51,252 bases of DNA from Bacteroidota bacterium (lineage in GTDB: Bacteria; Bacteroidota; Bacteroidia; JAIBAJ01), in NCBI GenBank assembly GCA_947475205.1, contig CANJNG010000007.1, positions 1-51,252 on the forward strand, in the 5' to 3' direction. Positions 9,215-16,935 of this stretch are shown here, piece after piece. The notes under the pieces are model-generated. The model was not told the DNA's origin, did not search any database, and was given only the letters and a program-made list of their open reading frames with translations. The translations under genes and the position numbers were made by a program. Position 1 is the stretch's first letter, and each line of letters opens with the position of its first letter.

Positions 9215-10675
9215 ATGAAGAACGAAAACAAAGCCCTATCGGGATGGGATGCCCCTTATGCTGCTGCACCCGAAAGTTCATCGCACGCTAAAATAAAAAA
9301 GCAATATGATTTATTTATCGGTGGAAAATGGGTGAAGCCTTCGTCGGGAAAATATTTCGACACCATAAATCCGGCTACTGAATTAAAGATTGCTGAAATA
9401 GCTGAAGCTAATGCCTCGGATGTGGATTTGGCTGTAAAATCTTCCCGAAAAGCTTACGATACAGTTTGGAGCAAGTTGCCGGCCAAAGAGCGTGGAAAGT
9501 ATCTTTTCCGCATTGCCCGTATGATTCAGGAACGAAGCCGCGAATTGGCCGTTATTGAAACTATGGATGGAGGCAAATCTATTCGCGAAAGCCGTGATAT
9601 TGATATTCCGCTGGTATCGGCACATTTTTTTTACTACGCCGGATGGGCCGATAAATTAGAGTATGCATTTCCGAACCGCAAAGTGCAATCGTTGGGCGTT
9701 GCCGGACAAATTATCCCCTGGAATTTCCCCTTATTGATGGCTGCCTGGAAAATTGCTCCGGCTTTGGCTTGCGGAAACACGGTGGTGCTAAAGCCTGCCG
9801 AAACCACTTCGCTCACAGCTTTAAAGTTGGCTGAAATTATTCAGGATTCTGGATTGCCCGATGGCGTAGTGAATATTGTTACAGGTTTTGGAGCAACGGG
9901 TGCAGCCATAGTAAAACATCCCGATGTAAATAAAGTAGCCTTCACGGGTTCTACCGATGTGGGTAAACTTATCCAGAAATCTATTGCAGGAACCGATAAG
10001 AAACTTACCTTGGAATTGGGCGGCAAAGCAGCTAACATAATTTTTGACGATGCTCCTATCGACCAAGCCATCGAAGGCATTATAAACGGAATATTCTTCA
10101 ATCAGGGACATGTTTGCTGTGCAGGTTCAAGACTTTTTGTTCAGGAAAATGTGGCCGATTTGGTTATCTCCAAACTAAAACGCAGAATGGAAACCCTGAT
10201 TGTGGGCGACCCAATGGATAAAAATACTGACATCGGAGCCATCAACTCCAAACAGCAACTTAAAACCATTACCGATTATATCGAAATTGGCAAAAATGAA
10301 GGAGCTGAAATGTTCCAAAGTTCTTGCAGCTTGCCCGGAAAAGGGTTTTTCGTTCGACCAACCTTATTTACCAATGTTGCCCAAAGTCATCGCATTTCGA
10401 GAGAAGAAATCTTTGGGCCGGTGCTAGCCATTCAAACTTTCCGCACAATTGAAGAGGTGGTTGAAAAGGCCAATAACGTCCCTTACGGCTTATCGGCCGG
10501 GGTGTGGACAGATAAAGGCTCTAAAATATTCAACCTCACTCAAAAGCTGCGTGCTGGGGTGGTGTGGGCAAATACTTACAATAAATTCGATCCTACTTCC
10601 CCCTTTGGCGGCTATAAAGAAAGTGGTTTCGGCAGAGAAGGCGGCATGCACGGTCTGGATGCCTATTTGAAGTAA
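9215..10675 (+). CDS. Aldehyde dehydrogenase family protein, NAD(P)+-dependent
   Basis: This 486-residue protein matches the ALDH superfamily along its length. Visible motifs are IIPWNFPLLMAAWKIAPALA (cofactor and oxyanion Asn), KPAETTSLTAL, FTGSTDVGKLI, LTLELGGKAANI (catalytic Glu), NQGHVCCAGSRLFV (catalytic Cys near residue 303), EIFGPVLAI and PFGGYKESGFGREGGMHGLD. It oxidises an aldehyde to the acid in the cytoplasm; the substrate cannot be named from sequence. The first ~28 residues form an extra N-terminal lead before the usual YDLFIGGKWV start. It is flanked by intergenic gaps and appears monocistronic. Confidence 0.93.
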   Translation: MKNENKALSGWDAPYAAAPESSSHAKIKKQYDLFIGGKWVKPSSGKYFDTINPATELKIAEIAEANASDVDLAVKSSRKAYDTVWSKLPAKERGKYLFRIARMIQERSRELAVIETMDGGKSIRESRDIDIPLVSAHFFYYAGWADKLEYAFPNRKVQSLGVAGQIIPWNFPLLMAAWKIAPALACGNTVVLKPAETTSLTALKLAEIIQDSGLPDGVVNIVTGFGATGAAIVKHPDVNKVAFTGSTDVGKLIQKSIAGTDKKLTLELGGKAANIIFDDAPIDQAIEGIINGIFFNQGHVCCAGSRLFVQENVADLVISKLKRRMETLIVGDPMDKNTDIGAINSKQQLKTITDYIEIGKNEGAEMFQSSCSLPGKGFFVRPTLFTNVAQSHRISREEIFGPVLAIQTFRTIEEVVEKANNVPYGLSAGVWTDKGSKIFNLTQKLRAGVVWANTYNKFDPTSPFGGYKESGFGREGGMHGLDAYLK

Positions 10676-10755
10676 GCCAAGCTTTTATATTGAACTTGGT
10701 GGAGAGAATTTGCGTGTGAGCAACCTTTCTAAAATGCACCAAATCCATAATTATA

Positions 10756-10788
10756 GTTATTAACAACAAACAAATACTTGTTAATAAC
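10756..10788. repeat. 11-bp perfect inverted repeat between ALDH and carboxypeptidase genes
   Basis: GTTATTAACAA (10756-10766) is repeated in inverted form as TTGTTAATAAC (10778-10788) with an 11-base spacer. The arms are AT-rich and not followed by a clean T run. It could be a weak terminator of the ALDH gene or an operator for the downstream gene. Confidence 0.5.
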
Positions 10789-10891
10789 AACCTTTTTGCC
10801 CAGTCTGCGTTAGCATTACAAAATTATATCATTGCTGAAAATATTTATACATTCATTGGAAGTGGAATTGAAAGATTCTACTAAACAAAAA

Positions 10892-11890
10892 ATGATGAAA
10901 AAACTTCTGCAAGTCTTTATCCTCTGTACTTCTGTTTTGATGTTTCCGAGCTTTACGCCTGGACAGCCCAGCAGCGAAGAAATCGGATTTGAATCAGACT
11001 ACAACTCACTTATTTATCCCGAGAATAACATCATCATGGATGTTAGACCCGAACTGGGATATAAACCTGAAAATATTCGTGCAGGGTTGGTTTTCGATGT
11101 GAATGAAAACAAAATTGTGTGGGAAAAAGGGATGAACCAACGCTGCAACATTGCATCGTTGAGCAAAATGATGGTGGCTCTCATCACCCTTGAAGACGTT
11201 GAAAGTGGCCGCCTAAAATGGGACAGTTTAATTACGGTGAGCAAGGAAGCCAGTTGGATTGGCGGTTCCAAAGTATATTTAACTGCCGGAAAGAAACTTA
11301 CAATTGAACAATTACTGAACGCTGCTATGATTGCCTCGGGTAACGATGCCTGCTACCAGTTAGCTCAAATGAATGGTGGCACTGAAAGCAACTTCGTGAA
11401 GCGGATGAATCTTAAAGCATTTGATTTGGGAATGTTTGGAACTCGTTTCTATAACTGTACCGGGCTTCCTATGGGTAAAGGCCGTGAGGATAATTATTCT
11501 ACGCCGGCCAATTTGCTGCTTTTGGCTAAAGAATTAATCAAACGCCAAGAACTGTTAGCTATTACCAAAAAGAAATCGGAAAGTGTTCATAATGGCCGAA
11601 ATCAGTTTGTGTATGAGAACAAGAATAAACTGGTTTCTATGTATGAAGATGAGGTGGATGGCTTGAAGACAGGCTTTACCCGCAGTGCCATGTTTTGCCT
11701 TTGTGCTACAAGCCATCGTTGCGACTATCGGGTTATAACCATTGTATTAGGCGTGGAAAGCGGCTGGTTGAGAAATCAGATTGTAGCTAATCTCTTCAAT
11801 AACTATTACACCTCTATCGGATTGGGTGCTTTAGGCGAATGTTCCGACCCGAATGCACAGGCCTCTTTGCCAACTGTGATTGAAGAGTAA
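10892..11890 (+). CDS. D-alanyl-D-alanine carboxypeptidase, peptidase family S11 (penicillin-binding protein)
   Basis: The enzyme trims the terminal D-Ala of peptidoglycan stem peptides in the periplasm. The three S11 motifs are present: SxxK in CNIASLSKMMVAL, SxN in IASGNDACYQ, and KTG in VDGLKTGFTRSA. ATG at 10892 (or 10895) is preferred over the upstream TTG at 10832, because it puts MMKKLLQVFILCTSVLMFP at the N-terminus as a proper signal peptide. The product is about 333 residues and has no C-terminal amphipathic PBP5-type anchor that I can recognise. It is convergent with rlmB with only a few bases between them. Confidence 0.92.
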   Translation: MMKKLLQVFILCTSVLMFPSFTPGQPSSEEIGFESDYNSLIYPENNIIMDVRPELGYKPENIRAGLVFDVNENKIVWEKGMNQRCNIASLSKMMVALITLEDVESGRLKWDSLITVSKEASWIGGSKVYLTAGKKLTIEQLLNAAMIASGNDACYQLAQMNGGTESNFVKRMNLKAFDLGMFGTRFYNCTGLPMGKGREDNYSTPANLLLLAKELIKRQELLAITKKKSESVHNGRNQFVYENKNKLVSMYEDEVDGLKTGFTRSAMFCLCATSHRCDYRVITIVLGVESGWLRNQIVANLFNNYYTSIGLGALGECSDPNAQASLPTVIEE

Positions 11891-11895
11891 ATCTA

Positions 11896-12642
11896 TTAGC
11901 TCTTCCGCTGCCTTACCGCTTCATAAATAAGTATAGCTGCTGCCACCGACACATTCAAACTTCCGGTCTTGCCCAGCATTGGAATCTTAACCTCTGCATC
12001 GCAGAGCTTAAACAGGTGAGGTGAAATGCCTGTTTCTTCCGAACCCATTAAAATAGCTGAAGGGACATTAAAATCGGTTTCGTAATAGTATTTCTTCGCT
12101 TTTTCAGTGGAAGCCACAATCTGTATTCCTGAATTCTTCATGTAAAGCAAGGTGTCAGTAAGATTTTTTACCTTGCAAACAGGAATAAAATTCAACGCCC
12201 CCGCACTGGTTTTAACTGTGTCGGCATTTATTTGAGCACTTCCCGCCTGTGGAACTACTATAGCGTGAGCTCCTGCACTTTCGGCCGTTCGGGCTACTGC
12301 TCCCATATTTCGAGTATCGGTAATTCTATCCAAAACAATAATTAAAGGCATTTCGCCCCGCTCAAACACTTCGGTTATGATTTCCTCTATCGGTTGATTT
12401 TCGACCACCGACATACCGGCTATTACTCCCTGATGATTACTTCGAGTAATTTGATTCAGTTTTTGTATAGGAACATACTTAATTAATATTTTCTTTTCCC
12501 CTATCAGTTTCAGCAAATCCTGAAAACCTGCACTCCGCAAACCTGTTTGCATATATATTACTTCGGGTTCTTTGCCAGCCCGCAATGCTTCCATTACCGG
12601 ATGGATACCATAAATATATTGTTGGGATTTGGAATCGGTCAT
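11896..12642 (-). CDS. rlmB: 23S rRNA (guanosine-2'-O-)-methyltransferase RlmB / TrmH-family SpoU methylase
   Basis: The 248-residue protein has an N-terminal substrate-binding domain (IYGIHPVMEALRAGKEPEVI, about residues 10-85) and a C-terminal SPOUT knot domain. Knot motifs are DRITDTRNMGAVARTAES (motif 1, catalytic Arg), ILMGSEETGISPHL (motif 2) and LNVSVAAAILIYEAVRQR (motif 3). It uses SAM to 2'-O-methylate a guanosine, by homology G2251 of 23S rRNA. Other TrmH members methylate tRNA, so the exact target is inferred. It has a perfect -7 element upstream. Confidence 0.92.
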   Translation of the reverse strand: MTDSKSQQYIYGIHPVMEALRAGKEPEVIYMQTGLRSAGFQDLLKLIGEKKILIKYVPIQKLNQITRSNHQGVIAGMSVVENQPIEEIITEVFERGEMPLIIVLDRITDTRNMGAVARTAESAGAHAIVVPQAGSAQINADTVKTSAGALNFIPVCKVKNLTDTLLYMKNSGIQIVASTEKAKKYYYETDFNVPSAILMGSEETGISPHLFKLCDAEVKIPMLGKTGSLNVSVAAAILIYEAVRQRKS

Positions 12643-12668
12643 TTGAAATGTAGTACTTAGTTATGGGG

Positions 12669-12676
12669 CAAAAGTA
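12669..12676 (-). promoter_or_regulatory. Bacteroidota -7 promoter element (TACTTTTG) of rlmB
   Basis: Read on the minus strand this is an exact TAnnTTTG, 26 bases before the rlmB ATG. Confidence 0.45.
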
Positions 12677-12780
12677 AAAACTAATCAGGTTGGGAATGGG
12701 AGGCACAATTTGCCCGATGAACTGATATGAAACAGATTTTGCTCTTGCCTTTACGGAAAAGGGTCTAAATCCAAAAAGAT

Positions 12781-12823
12781 TGCTAACAAAAACAAAGCCC
12801 CGAACTCAATTGAATTCAGGGCT
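12781..12823 (-). terminator. Rho-independent terminator of the DUF1987-lipoprotein operon
   Basis: On the minus strand the arm AGCCCTGAA (12823-12815) pairs with TTCGGGGCT (12804-12796) across a ten-base loop, with one internal mismatch. It is followed by the T-rich run TTGTTTTTGTT. It lies 23 bases after the lipoprotein stop codon. Confidence 0.8.
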
Positions 12824-12845
12824 GTGCTATGAAGTAAATTCTTAA

Positions 12846-13700
12846 TTAGGAAGTAATTTTTGTGCGAAGAGCGGTAACTTTAGCTAACAAATTACCAATC
12901 ATAGTTTGAGCATCGGCTTCAGTTTTCATTTTAGCATACTCGGCATTAAGGGCATTCAAATCGGCAATAGTGGTTTGCATATCTTTCTCCTTTTCAAATT
13001 CCTTTAATAGGTTGCAAAGGTTTCCTAGATGGAGCTTTTGTTCATATACTTTGTTGAATAGTGGTGCGTTTTGAGCATTTGCACTGGCTGATTTTAGAAT
13101 GTTTAAAGTTACAAACTGACTTTCTATCCAACTTCCAACTAATATTTGTGTAGCCACATTTAAGCGTTCGTTGCTTCTTAAATAAGTGTCGGTAGCCGCA
13201 TATACTTCATTCACTACTTTTAAAACAGTGTCTTTATTTTCGGGAGATTGTTCAACATGATTTTTAGCGATTTTGTCGAAGCTTTCGAGCATATCTAATT
13301 GCTTAGCTAAGTTTCTGCAAACTGAAAGATAGCCTTTTGCTTCACCAAGTTTTTCAGTGGTGGCTAAATAAATTAAATCAACGGAATAAACACCGTAGTT
13401 GAGGCTACGCTTGGCTGTGGTTGCGTACTTAGAAAGGTTTTCCTTTTTGTTAACCAAATTTGCATCATAAGCAGCTCCGGTTTTGGTGATTGCAGCATAC
13501 ATATCTGCCGGAGGGTATGGAATATTGGCAATGGTGGTTTGGAATTTGAATTCGGCTAAATCGTCCACTTTGGTGGAATCTTTCAACAAGGTGGAATCAA
13601 CTGCAACGGATTCAGCTTCGATAGAGGTGTCTTTTCCACCTCCGCAGGAAATAAGGGTTGTGATAAATACTGTGGATAAAATATAACTCAGTTTATTCAT
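12846..13700 (-). CDS. Putative lipoprotein of unknown function
   Basis: The 284-residue product starts with a lipoprotein signal peptide (MNKLSYILSTVFITTLISCG; lipobox LISC, Cys at about residue 19), so it should be lipidated and face the periplasm or outer membrane. The rest is mainly helical, charged and without recognisable catalytic motifs; a central segment (LNYGVYSVDLIYLATTEKLG) hints at a helical bundle. It lies 14 bases after the DUF1987 (SiaC-like) gene and is followed by a terminator, so the two form an operon. I do not recognise a named family with certainty. Confidence 0.7.
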   Translation of the reverse strand: MNKLSYILSTVFITTLISCGGGKDTSIEAESVAVDSTLLKDSTKVDDLAEFKFQTTIANIPYPPADMYAAITKTGAAYDANLVNKKENLSKYATTAKRSLNYGVYSVDLIYLATTEKLGEAKGYLSVCRNLAKQLDMLESFDKIAKNHVEQSPENKDTVLKVVNEVYAATDTYLRSNERLNVATQILVGSWIESQFVTLNILKSASANAQNAPLFNKVYEQKLHLGNLCNLLKEFEKEKDMQTTIADLNALNAEYAKMKTEADAQTMIGNLLAKVTALRTKITS

Positions 13701-13714
13701 TGTGTTTGGGTTGT

Positions 13715-14098
13715 TTATTTTTTAAAGGATACTAAATTAAATTGGAATTTGGCAATGGATTGGTAGTTTTCTCCAGCTTCCTGCATATCTTCATCATAAT
13801 CGTCGTAGAGCCAATTTACGGTTACTTTGGTTTTTCCGGCTTTGTCAATTTGTTCTATTTTCTTGAACAAATCCATCAAGATTTTGGCTGATGAGGTGTT
13901 AAAATAGTCGAATTGAATATTTAAGGTTGTGGATGCTGCGGGTTGGGCGGCATAGTTTTCTAACCATTCAAAAATAGGTTGGTAAAACTTGGGAGTGTTT
14001 TCGCTAACGGATTTTCCGGACAAGGAGCATTCACCCGTTGCAGGATTGAAATTTACTACCGGAGTAGAAATGGTGCTGTCGAGTATTAGTGATTCCAT
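13715..14098 (-). CDS. SiaC-family regulatory phosphoprotein (DUF1987)
   Basis: The 127-residue cytoplasmic protein matches DUF1987: FNPATGECSLSGKSVSENTP, then IFEWLENYAAQP, and the hallmark FDYFNTSSAKILMDLF near residue 70. In Pseudomonas SiaC, the equivalent Thr is reversibly phosphorylated by a kinase/phosphatase pair and the protein controls a diguanylate cyclase. No SiaA- or SiaB-like gene is in this window. It is the first gene of a two-gene unit with the downstream lipoprotein. The upstream TATTTTTA resembles the -7 element with one change. Confidence 0.82.
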   Translation of the reverse strand: MESLILDSTISTPVVNFNPATGECSLSGKSVSENTPKFYQPIFEWLENYAAQPAASTTLNIQFDYFNTSSAKILMDLFKKIEQIDKAGKTKVTVNWLYDDYDEDMQEAGENYQSIAKFQFNLVSFKK

Positions 14099-14219
14099 TT
14101 TTTTGAATTAGGGCGTAAAAATAGTTTTTTCCTAATACATAGAATGCTAAATTTTGAATAGGGGAGAAATAGGGTATTTTGGTTTGGGGAATTTTCAGGC
14201 ATCCCTTCAAAACCCAATT

Positions 14220-15419
14220 CTACACCAATTTCCCCAAAGCTTCCTTCAAACGCGAAATTGCCTTGCGGAGGTTGGCTTCGGAGGTGGCATAAGACAGGCG
14301 GATGCAATCGGGTGCTCCGAATCCATCGCCGGCCACTACCGCAACATTGCCTTGATAAAGCAGGTACATACACAAGTCGTCGGCGTTTTTTATTTCCTTT
14401 CCTTCAAATGATTTGCCGAAAAAGGAAGACACCTGTGGGAAGAAGTAAAAAGCTCCTTCGGGTTTATTGCTCACGAGGCCGGGGATTTCGGAGAGTAATG
14501 TGTAACACAGATTGCGACGACGAAGAAACTCTGCATTCATTGTTTGGGTAACTTCTGGAGCTGAATTTAAGGCTGCAATGGCCGCCATTTGGGTGATGGA
14601 TGAGGTTCCGGAGGTGATTTGTCCTTGCATTTTGTCGCAGGCTTTGGCTATCCAGAGGGCGGCACCAATGTAGCCTAACCGCCAACCGGTCATGGCATAG
14701 GCTTTGGATAAGCCATTTACTGTTACCACTCTGTCTTTAAGAAAATCGAAGGAGGCTATGCTGGTGGGCTTTTCTACAAAATTTATGTGTTCGTATATTT
14801 CATCGGAAAGTACGATTATGTTTTCGTACTTGGCCAACACTTCGGCAATTGCTTTTAGCTCGACTGCATTATACACCGATCCGGTGGGATTGCAGGGCGA
14901 ACTAAACATTAGCATTCGAGTTTGGGGGGTGATGGCGGCTTCGATTTGTGCGGGAGTAACTTTGAAATTGGTTTCGATTCCGGCTTTAACGAAGACGGGT
15001 GTGCCTTCGGCGAGTTTCACAATTTCGAGATAGCTCACCCAATAAGGCGAAAGCAAGATTACTTCGTCGCCTTTGTCCACTATGGACATCACTACATTGG
15101 CGATGCTTTGTTTGGCTCCGGTGGAAACAACGATTTGCTCGGGCGAATAATCAAGGTTATTCTCCCGCTTAAACTTTTCGGAGATGGCTTTTCGGAGGTC
15201 TAAAAAGCCGGAAATGGGGGTATAGTGCGAAAAATTATCGTCAATGGCTTTTTTGGCAGCAACTTTAACGTGGTCGGGGGTATCGAAATCGGGTTCGCCA
15301 AGACTTAAACTTACTACATCAACACCTTTTGCAGCTAATTCACGACTGAGCCTTGCCATTGCTAAAGTTTGCGATTCGCTAAGTCTGTTAAGCCTTTCCG
15401 ACACTTTTTCGATTTGCAT
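14220..15419 (-). CDS. Class I/II PLP-dependent aminotransferase, aspartate aminotransferase type
   Basis: The fold-type I aminotransferase transfers amino groups using pyridoxal phosphate in the cytoplasm, most likely aspartate with 2-oxoglutarate. Motifs are SLGEPDFDTPDHVK, STGAKQSIANVVM, SPCNPTGSVY (substrate Asn), VLSDEIYEH (PLP Asp/Tyr) and the PLP-lysine segment NGLSKAYAMTGWRLGYIG. The C-terminal substrate Arg lies in CIRLSYATSE. ATG at 15419 is preferred over an upstream TTG because it gives the usual MQIEKVSERLNRLSES start (399 residues) and lies downstream of a perfect -7 element. Confidence 0.92.
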   Translation of the reverse strand: MQIEKVSERLNRLSESQTLAMARLSRELAAKGVDVVSLSLGEPDFDTPDHVKVAAKKAIDDNFSHYTPISGFLDLRKAISEKFKRENNLDYSPEQIVVSTGAKQSIANVVMSIVDKGDEVILLSPYWVSYLEIVKLAEGTPVFVKAGIETNFKVTPAQIEAAITPQTRMLMFSSPCNPTGSVYNAVELKAIAEVLAKYENIIVLSDEIYEHINFVEKPTSIASFDFLKDRVVTVNGLSKAYAMTGWRLGYIGAALWIAKACDKMQGQITSGTSSITQMAAIAALNSAPEVTQTMNAEFLRRRNLCYTLLSEIPGLVSNKPEGAFYFFPQVSSFFGKSFEGKEIKNADDLCMYLLYQGNVAVVAGDGFGAPDCIRLSYATSEANLRKAISRLKEALGKLV

Positions 15420-15437
15420 ATTCAATAATTCAGGGGG

Positions 15438-15445
15438 CAAACGTA
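15438..15445 (-). promoter_or_regulatory. Bacteroidota -7 promoter element (TACGTTTG) of the aminotransferase gene
   Basis: On the minus strand this is an exact TAnnTTTG, 18 bases before the ATG at 15419. Its position helps to decide the start, because the alternative TTG at 15440 would fall inside the promoter. Confidence 0.5.
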
Positions 15446-15551
15446 GTCAAAAAATGAGCGGCTGGATTTTTTGGTTTAAGACAATTCAATTCCTATTCTG
15501 TCTATTTTATTCCAGATTTTATAAAGATGATGTAATCTGATAAGCCAAGCC

Positions 15552-15977
15552 TCAATTCGTAATATGCAAAATATCGTTGGTGTAATAAACCTGATAGGCT
15601 TTTAAAGGATAGTTTGCCGGACCATTGATAATTGATCCATCGTAGAGCAGAAACTTAGACCCGCAGCAGGAATCGAGTAGCGTAACATTATCGATCATTA
15701 CCTTTACCTGTCCGCAGGTGTTTTCTGGTTTATAGGTGCAATGGCGTTCATACACCACATATTCATTCAAATCTTTGTGGTAAACAATTATTCCCCGTGA
15801 ACCCACTGCATCGAAATACCGCCAGTTGCCAATAGCGTTCAGCACCTGATTGTCGGGGTTACTAAGATAGACGTTGAAATCTACATTCACCGGCGGGATT
15901 CCATTATTTGGGAGCGTTTTGCCACAGGACAAAAACATTAGACCTGCCATACCGATAATTAAACTTAATTTGTGCAT
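15552..15977 (-). CDS. Rieske-like lipoprotein lacking the iron-sulfur ligands
   Basis: The product of about 141 residues has a lipoprotein signal peptide (MHKLSLIIGMAGLMFLSCG). The body resembles a Rieske domain: RHCTYKPENTCG sits where box I (C-x-H-x-G-C) belongs, and SCCGSKFLLYDGSIINGPA where box II (C-P-C-H-G-S ... NGPA) belongs, followed by PLKAYQV. The two ligand histidines and the box II ligand cysteine are replaced, so it probably keeps the fold but cannot hold a 2Fe-2S cluster. ATG at 15977 is chosen over an upstream start because it gives the signal peptide and is eight bases from a perfect -7 element. Confidence 0.7.
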   Translation of the reverse strand: MHKLSLIIGMAGLMFLSCGKTLPNNGIPPVNVDFNVYLSNPDNQVLNAIGNWRYFDAVGSRGIIVYHKDLNEYVVYERHCTYKPENTCGQVKVMIDNVTLLDSCCGSKFLLYDGSIINGPANYPLKAYQVYYTNDILHITN

Positions 15978-15985
15978 CAATTCCG

Positions 15986-15993
15986 CAAAAATA
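15986..15993 (-). promoter_or_regulatory. Bacteroidota -7 promoter element (TATTTTTG) of the Rieske-like lipoprotein gene
   Basis: On the minus strand this is an exact TAnnTTTG, eight bases before the ATG at 15977. It lies inside the divergent gap, which argues that the neighbouring PAP2 gene starts to its right. Confidence 0.5.
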
Positions 15994-15999
15994 CATCGT

Positions 16000-16935
16000 T
16001 TGGCCAAGCCTGCTTTAAACTCCTGTTTTCTTTCTTTTGTATTACTCTGTTTTTCCGTTTCTGCTACCGGACAGGGCTTCTTTAATTTTAAGGGAAAGGA
16101 TAAGCACCGAGCTTCTATCAATTACCCTTACGCAAGGTCTTACGTTTACGATACCAAAGACATTCTGTTTGCACCGGCCTATTGGCGTGAGAAGCAGATT
16201 GCTGCCGCCGTTGTTTTTACCGGAGCTACTGCTATGGCTATGATGTTTGACCGCCCGGTGCAGCAATTCATTCAACGCAACCGTAACCACACCACCGACC
16301 AAATTTCGAAGTATGGATTAGAACCCATCGGGAGTGGTAAATATGCCGTTGGAATAATCGGAGCAACCTATATTGGCGGCTTAATATTCAAGGACCAGCA
16401 AGCTAAGAAGGTTGCTATGCTGGCCTTCAAAGCCGGAGTGTTGGCCGGAGTGGGAAGTTTGGTGCCTAAATATATTTTTCAGCGGGAGCGGCCTTTTGAA
16501 TCGGCCAATGCTGACCCGTATCGTTTTCATTGGATAACGGGCGATGCCACTCACAATTCATTTATCTCGGGACATACCATCCTCACTTTTGCTGTAGCAA
16601 CGGTTTATGCCAAAGAATACAGGCATAAAAAATGGGTTGCTCCGGTGGCATATAGTTTAGCGGCTTTGGTTGGGCTTTCTCGAATGAACGACAATGCTCA
16701 TTGGATGAGCGATGTAGTGGGTGGTGCGGCTTTAGGATACGCTTTCGGGGCATTAATTTGTAATAGAAATAACTGGGGAGTAGAAATTTCACCCTTTAAA
16801 GCCCAAAACGCAATGGGGTTGAGTCTTAATATAGATGTGGAGAAACTTGCTGACAGATTGGAACGAAGGCGAACGCTTGCTGATGGCCTTAACCCAACCC
16901 TTGCCCCGATTTCTTGCCCGGAAGTGCAACAATAG
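16000..16935 (+). CDS. PAP2-superfamily phosphatase (membrane-associated phosphoesterase)
   Basis: The three PAP2 motifs are intact: KYIFQRERP (Kx6RP), FISGHTI (SGH) and SRMNDNAHWMSDVVGG (SRx5Hx3D). The enzyme probably dephosphorylates a lipid phosphate or pyrophosphate, such as undecaprenyl pyrophosphate or phosphatidic acid, at the membrane. No ATG fits. A TTG at 16000 gives MAKPALNSCFLSFVLLCFSV as a signal peptide cut after SATGQ; the earlier ATG at 15874 would run through the divergent lipoprotein gene and its promoter. The 3' end overlaps the convergent ABC permease gene by 47 bases. The product is about 311 residues. Confidence 0.85.
   Translation: MAKPALNSCFLSFVLLCFSVSATGQGFFNFKGKDKHRASINYPYARSYVYDTKDILFAPAYWREKQIAAAVVFTGATAMAMMFDRPVQQFIQRNRNHTTDQISKYGLEPIGSGKYAVGIIGATYIGGLIFKDQQAKKVAMLAFKAGVLAGVGSLVPKYIFQRERPFESANADPYRFHWITGDATHNSFISGHTILTFAVATVYAKEYRHKKWVAPVAYSLAALVGLSRMNDNAHWMSDVVGGAALGYAFGALICNRNNWGVEISPFKAQNAMGLSLNIDVEKLADRLERRRTLADGLNPTLAPISCPEVQQ

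Noticed and set aside
15874-15999. ATG-initiated longer form of the PAP2 protein
   Set aside because: It would overlap the 5' part and promoter of the divergent lipoprotein gene, and it puts about 42 unlikely residues before a normal signal peptide.
15978-16121. Longer N-terminus of the Rieske-like lipoprotein
   Set aside because: The ATG at 15977 gives a proper lipobox signal peptide directly after a -7 element; the extension lies in the PAP2 gene.
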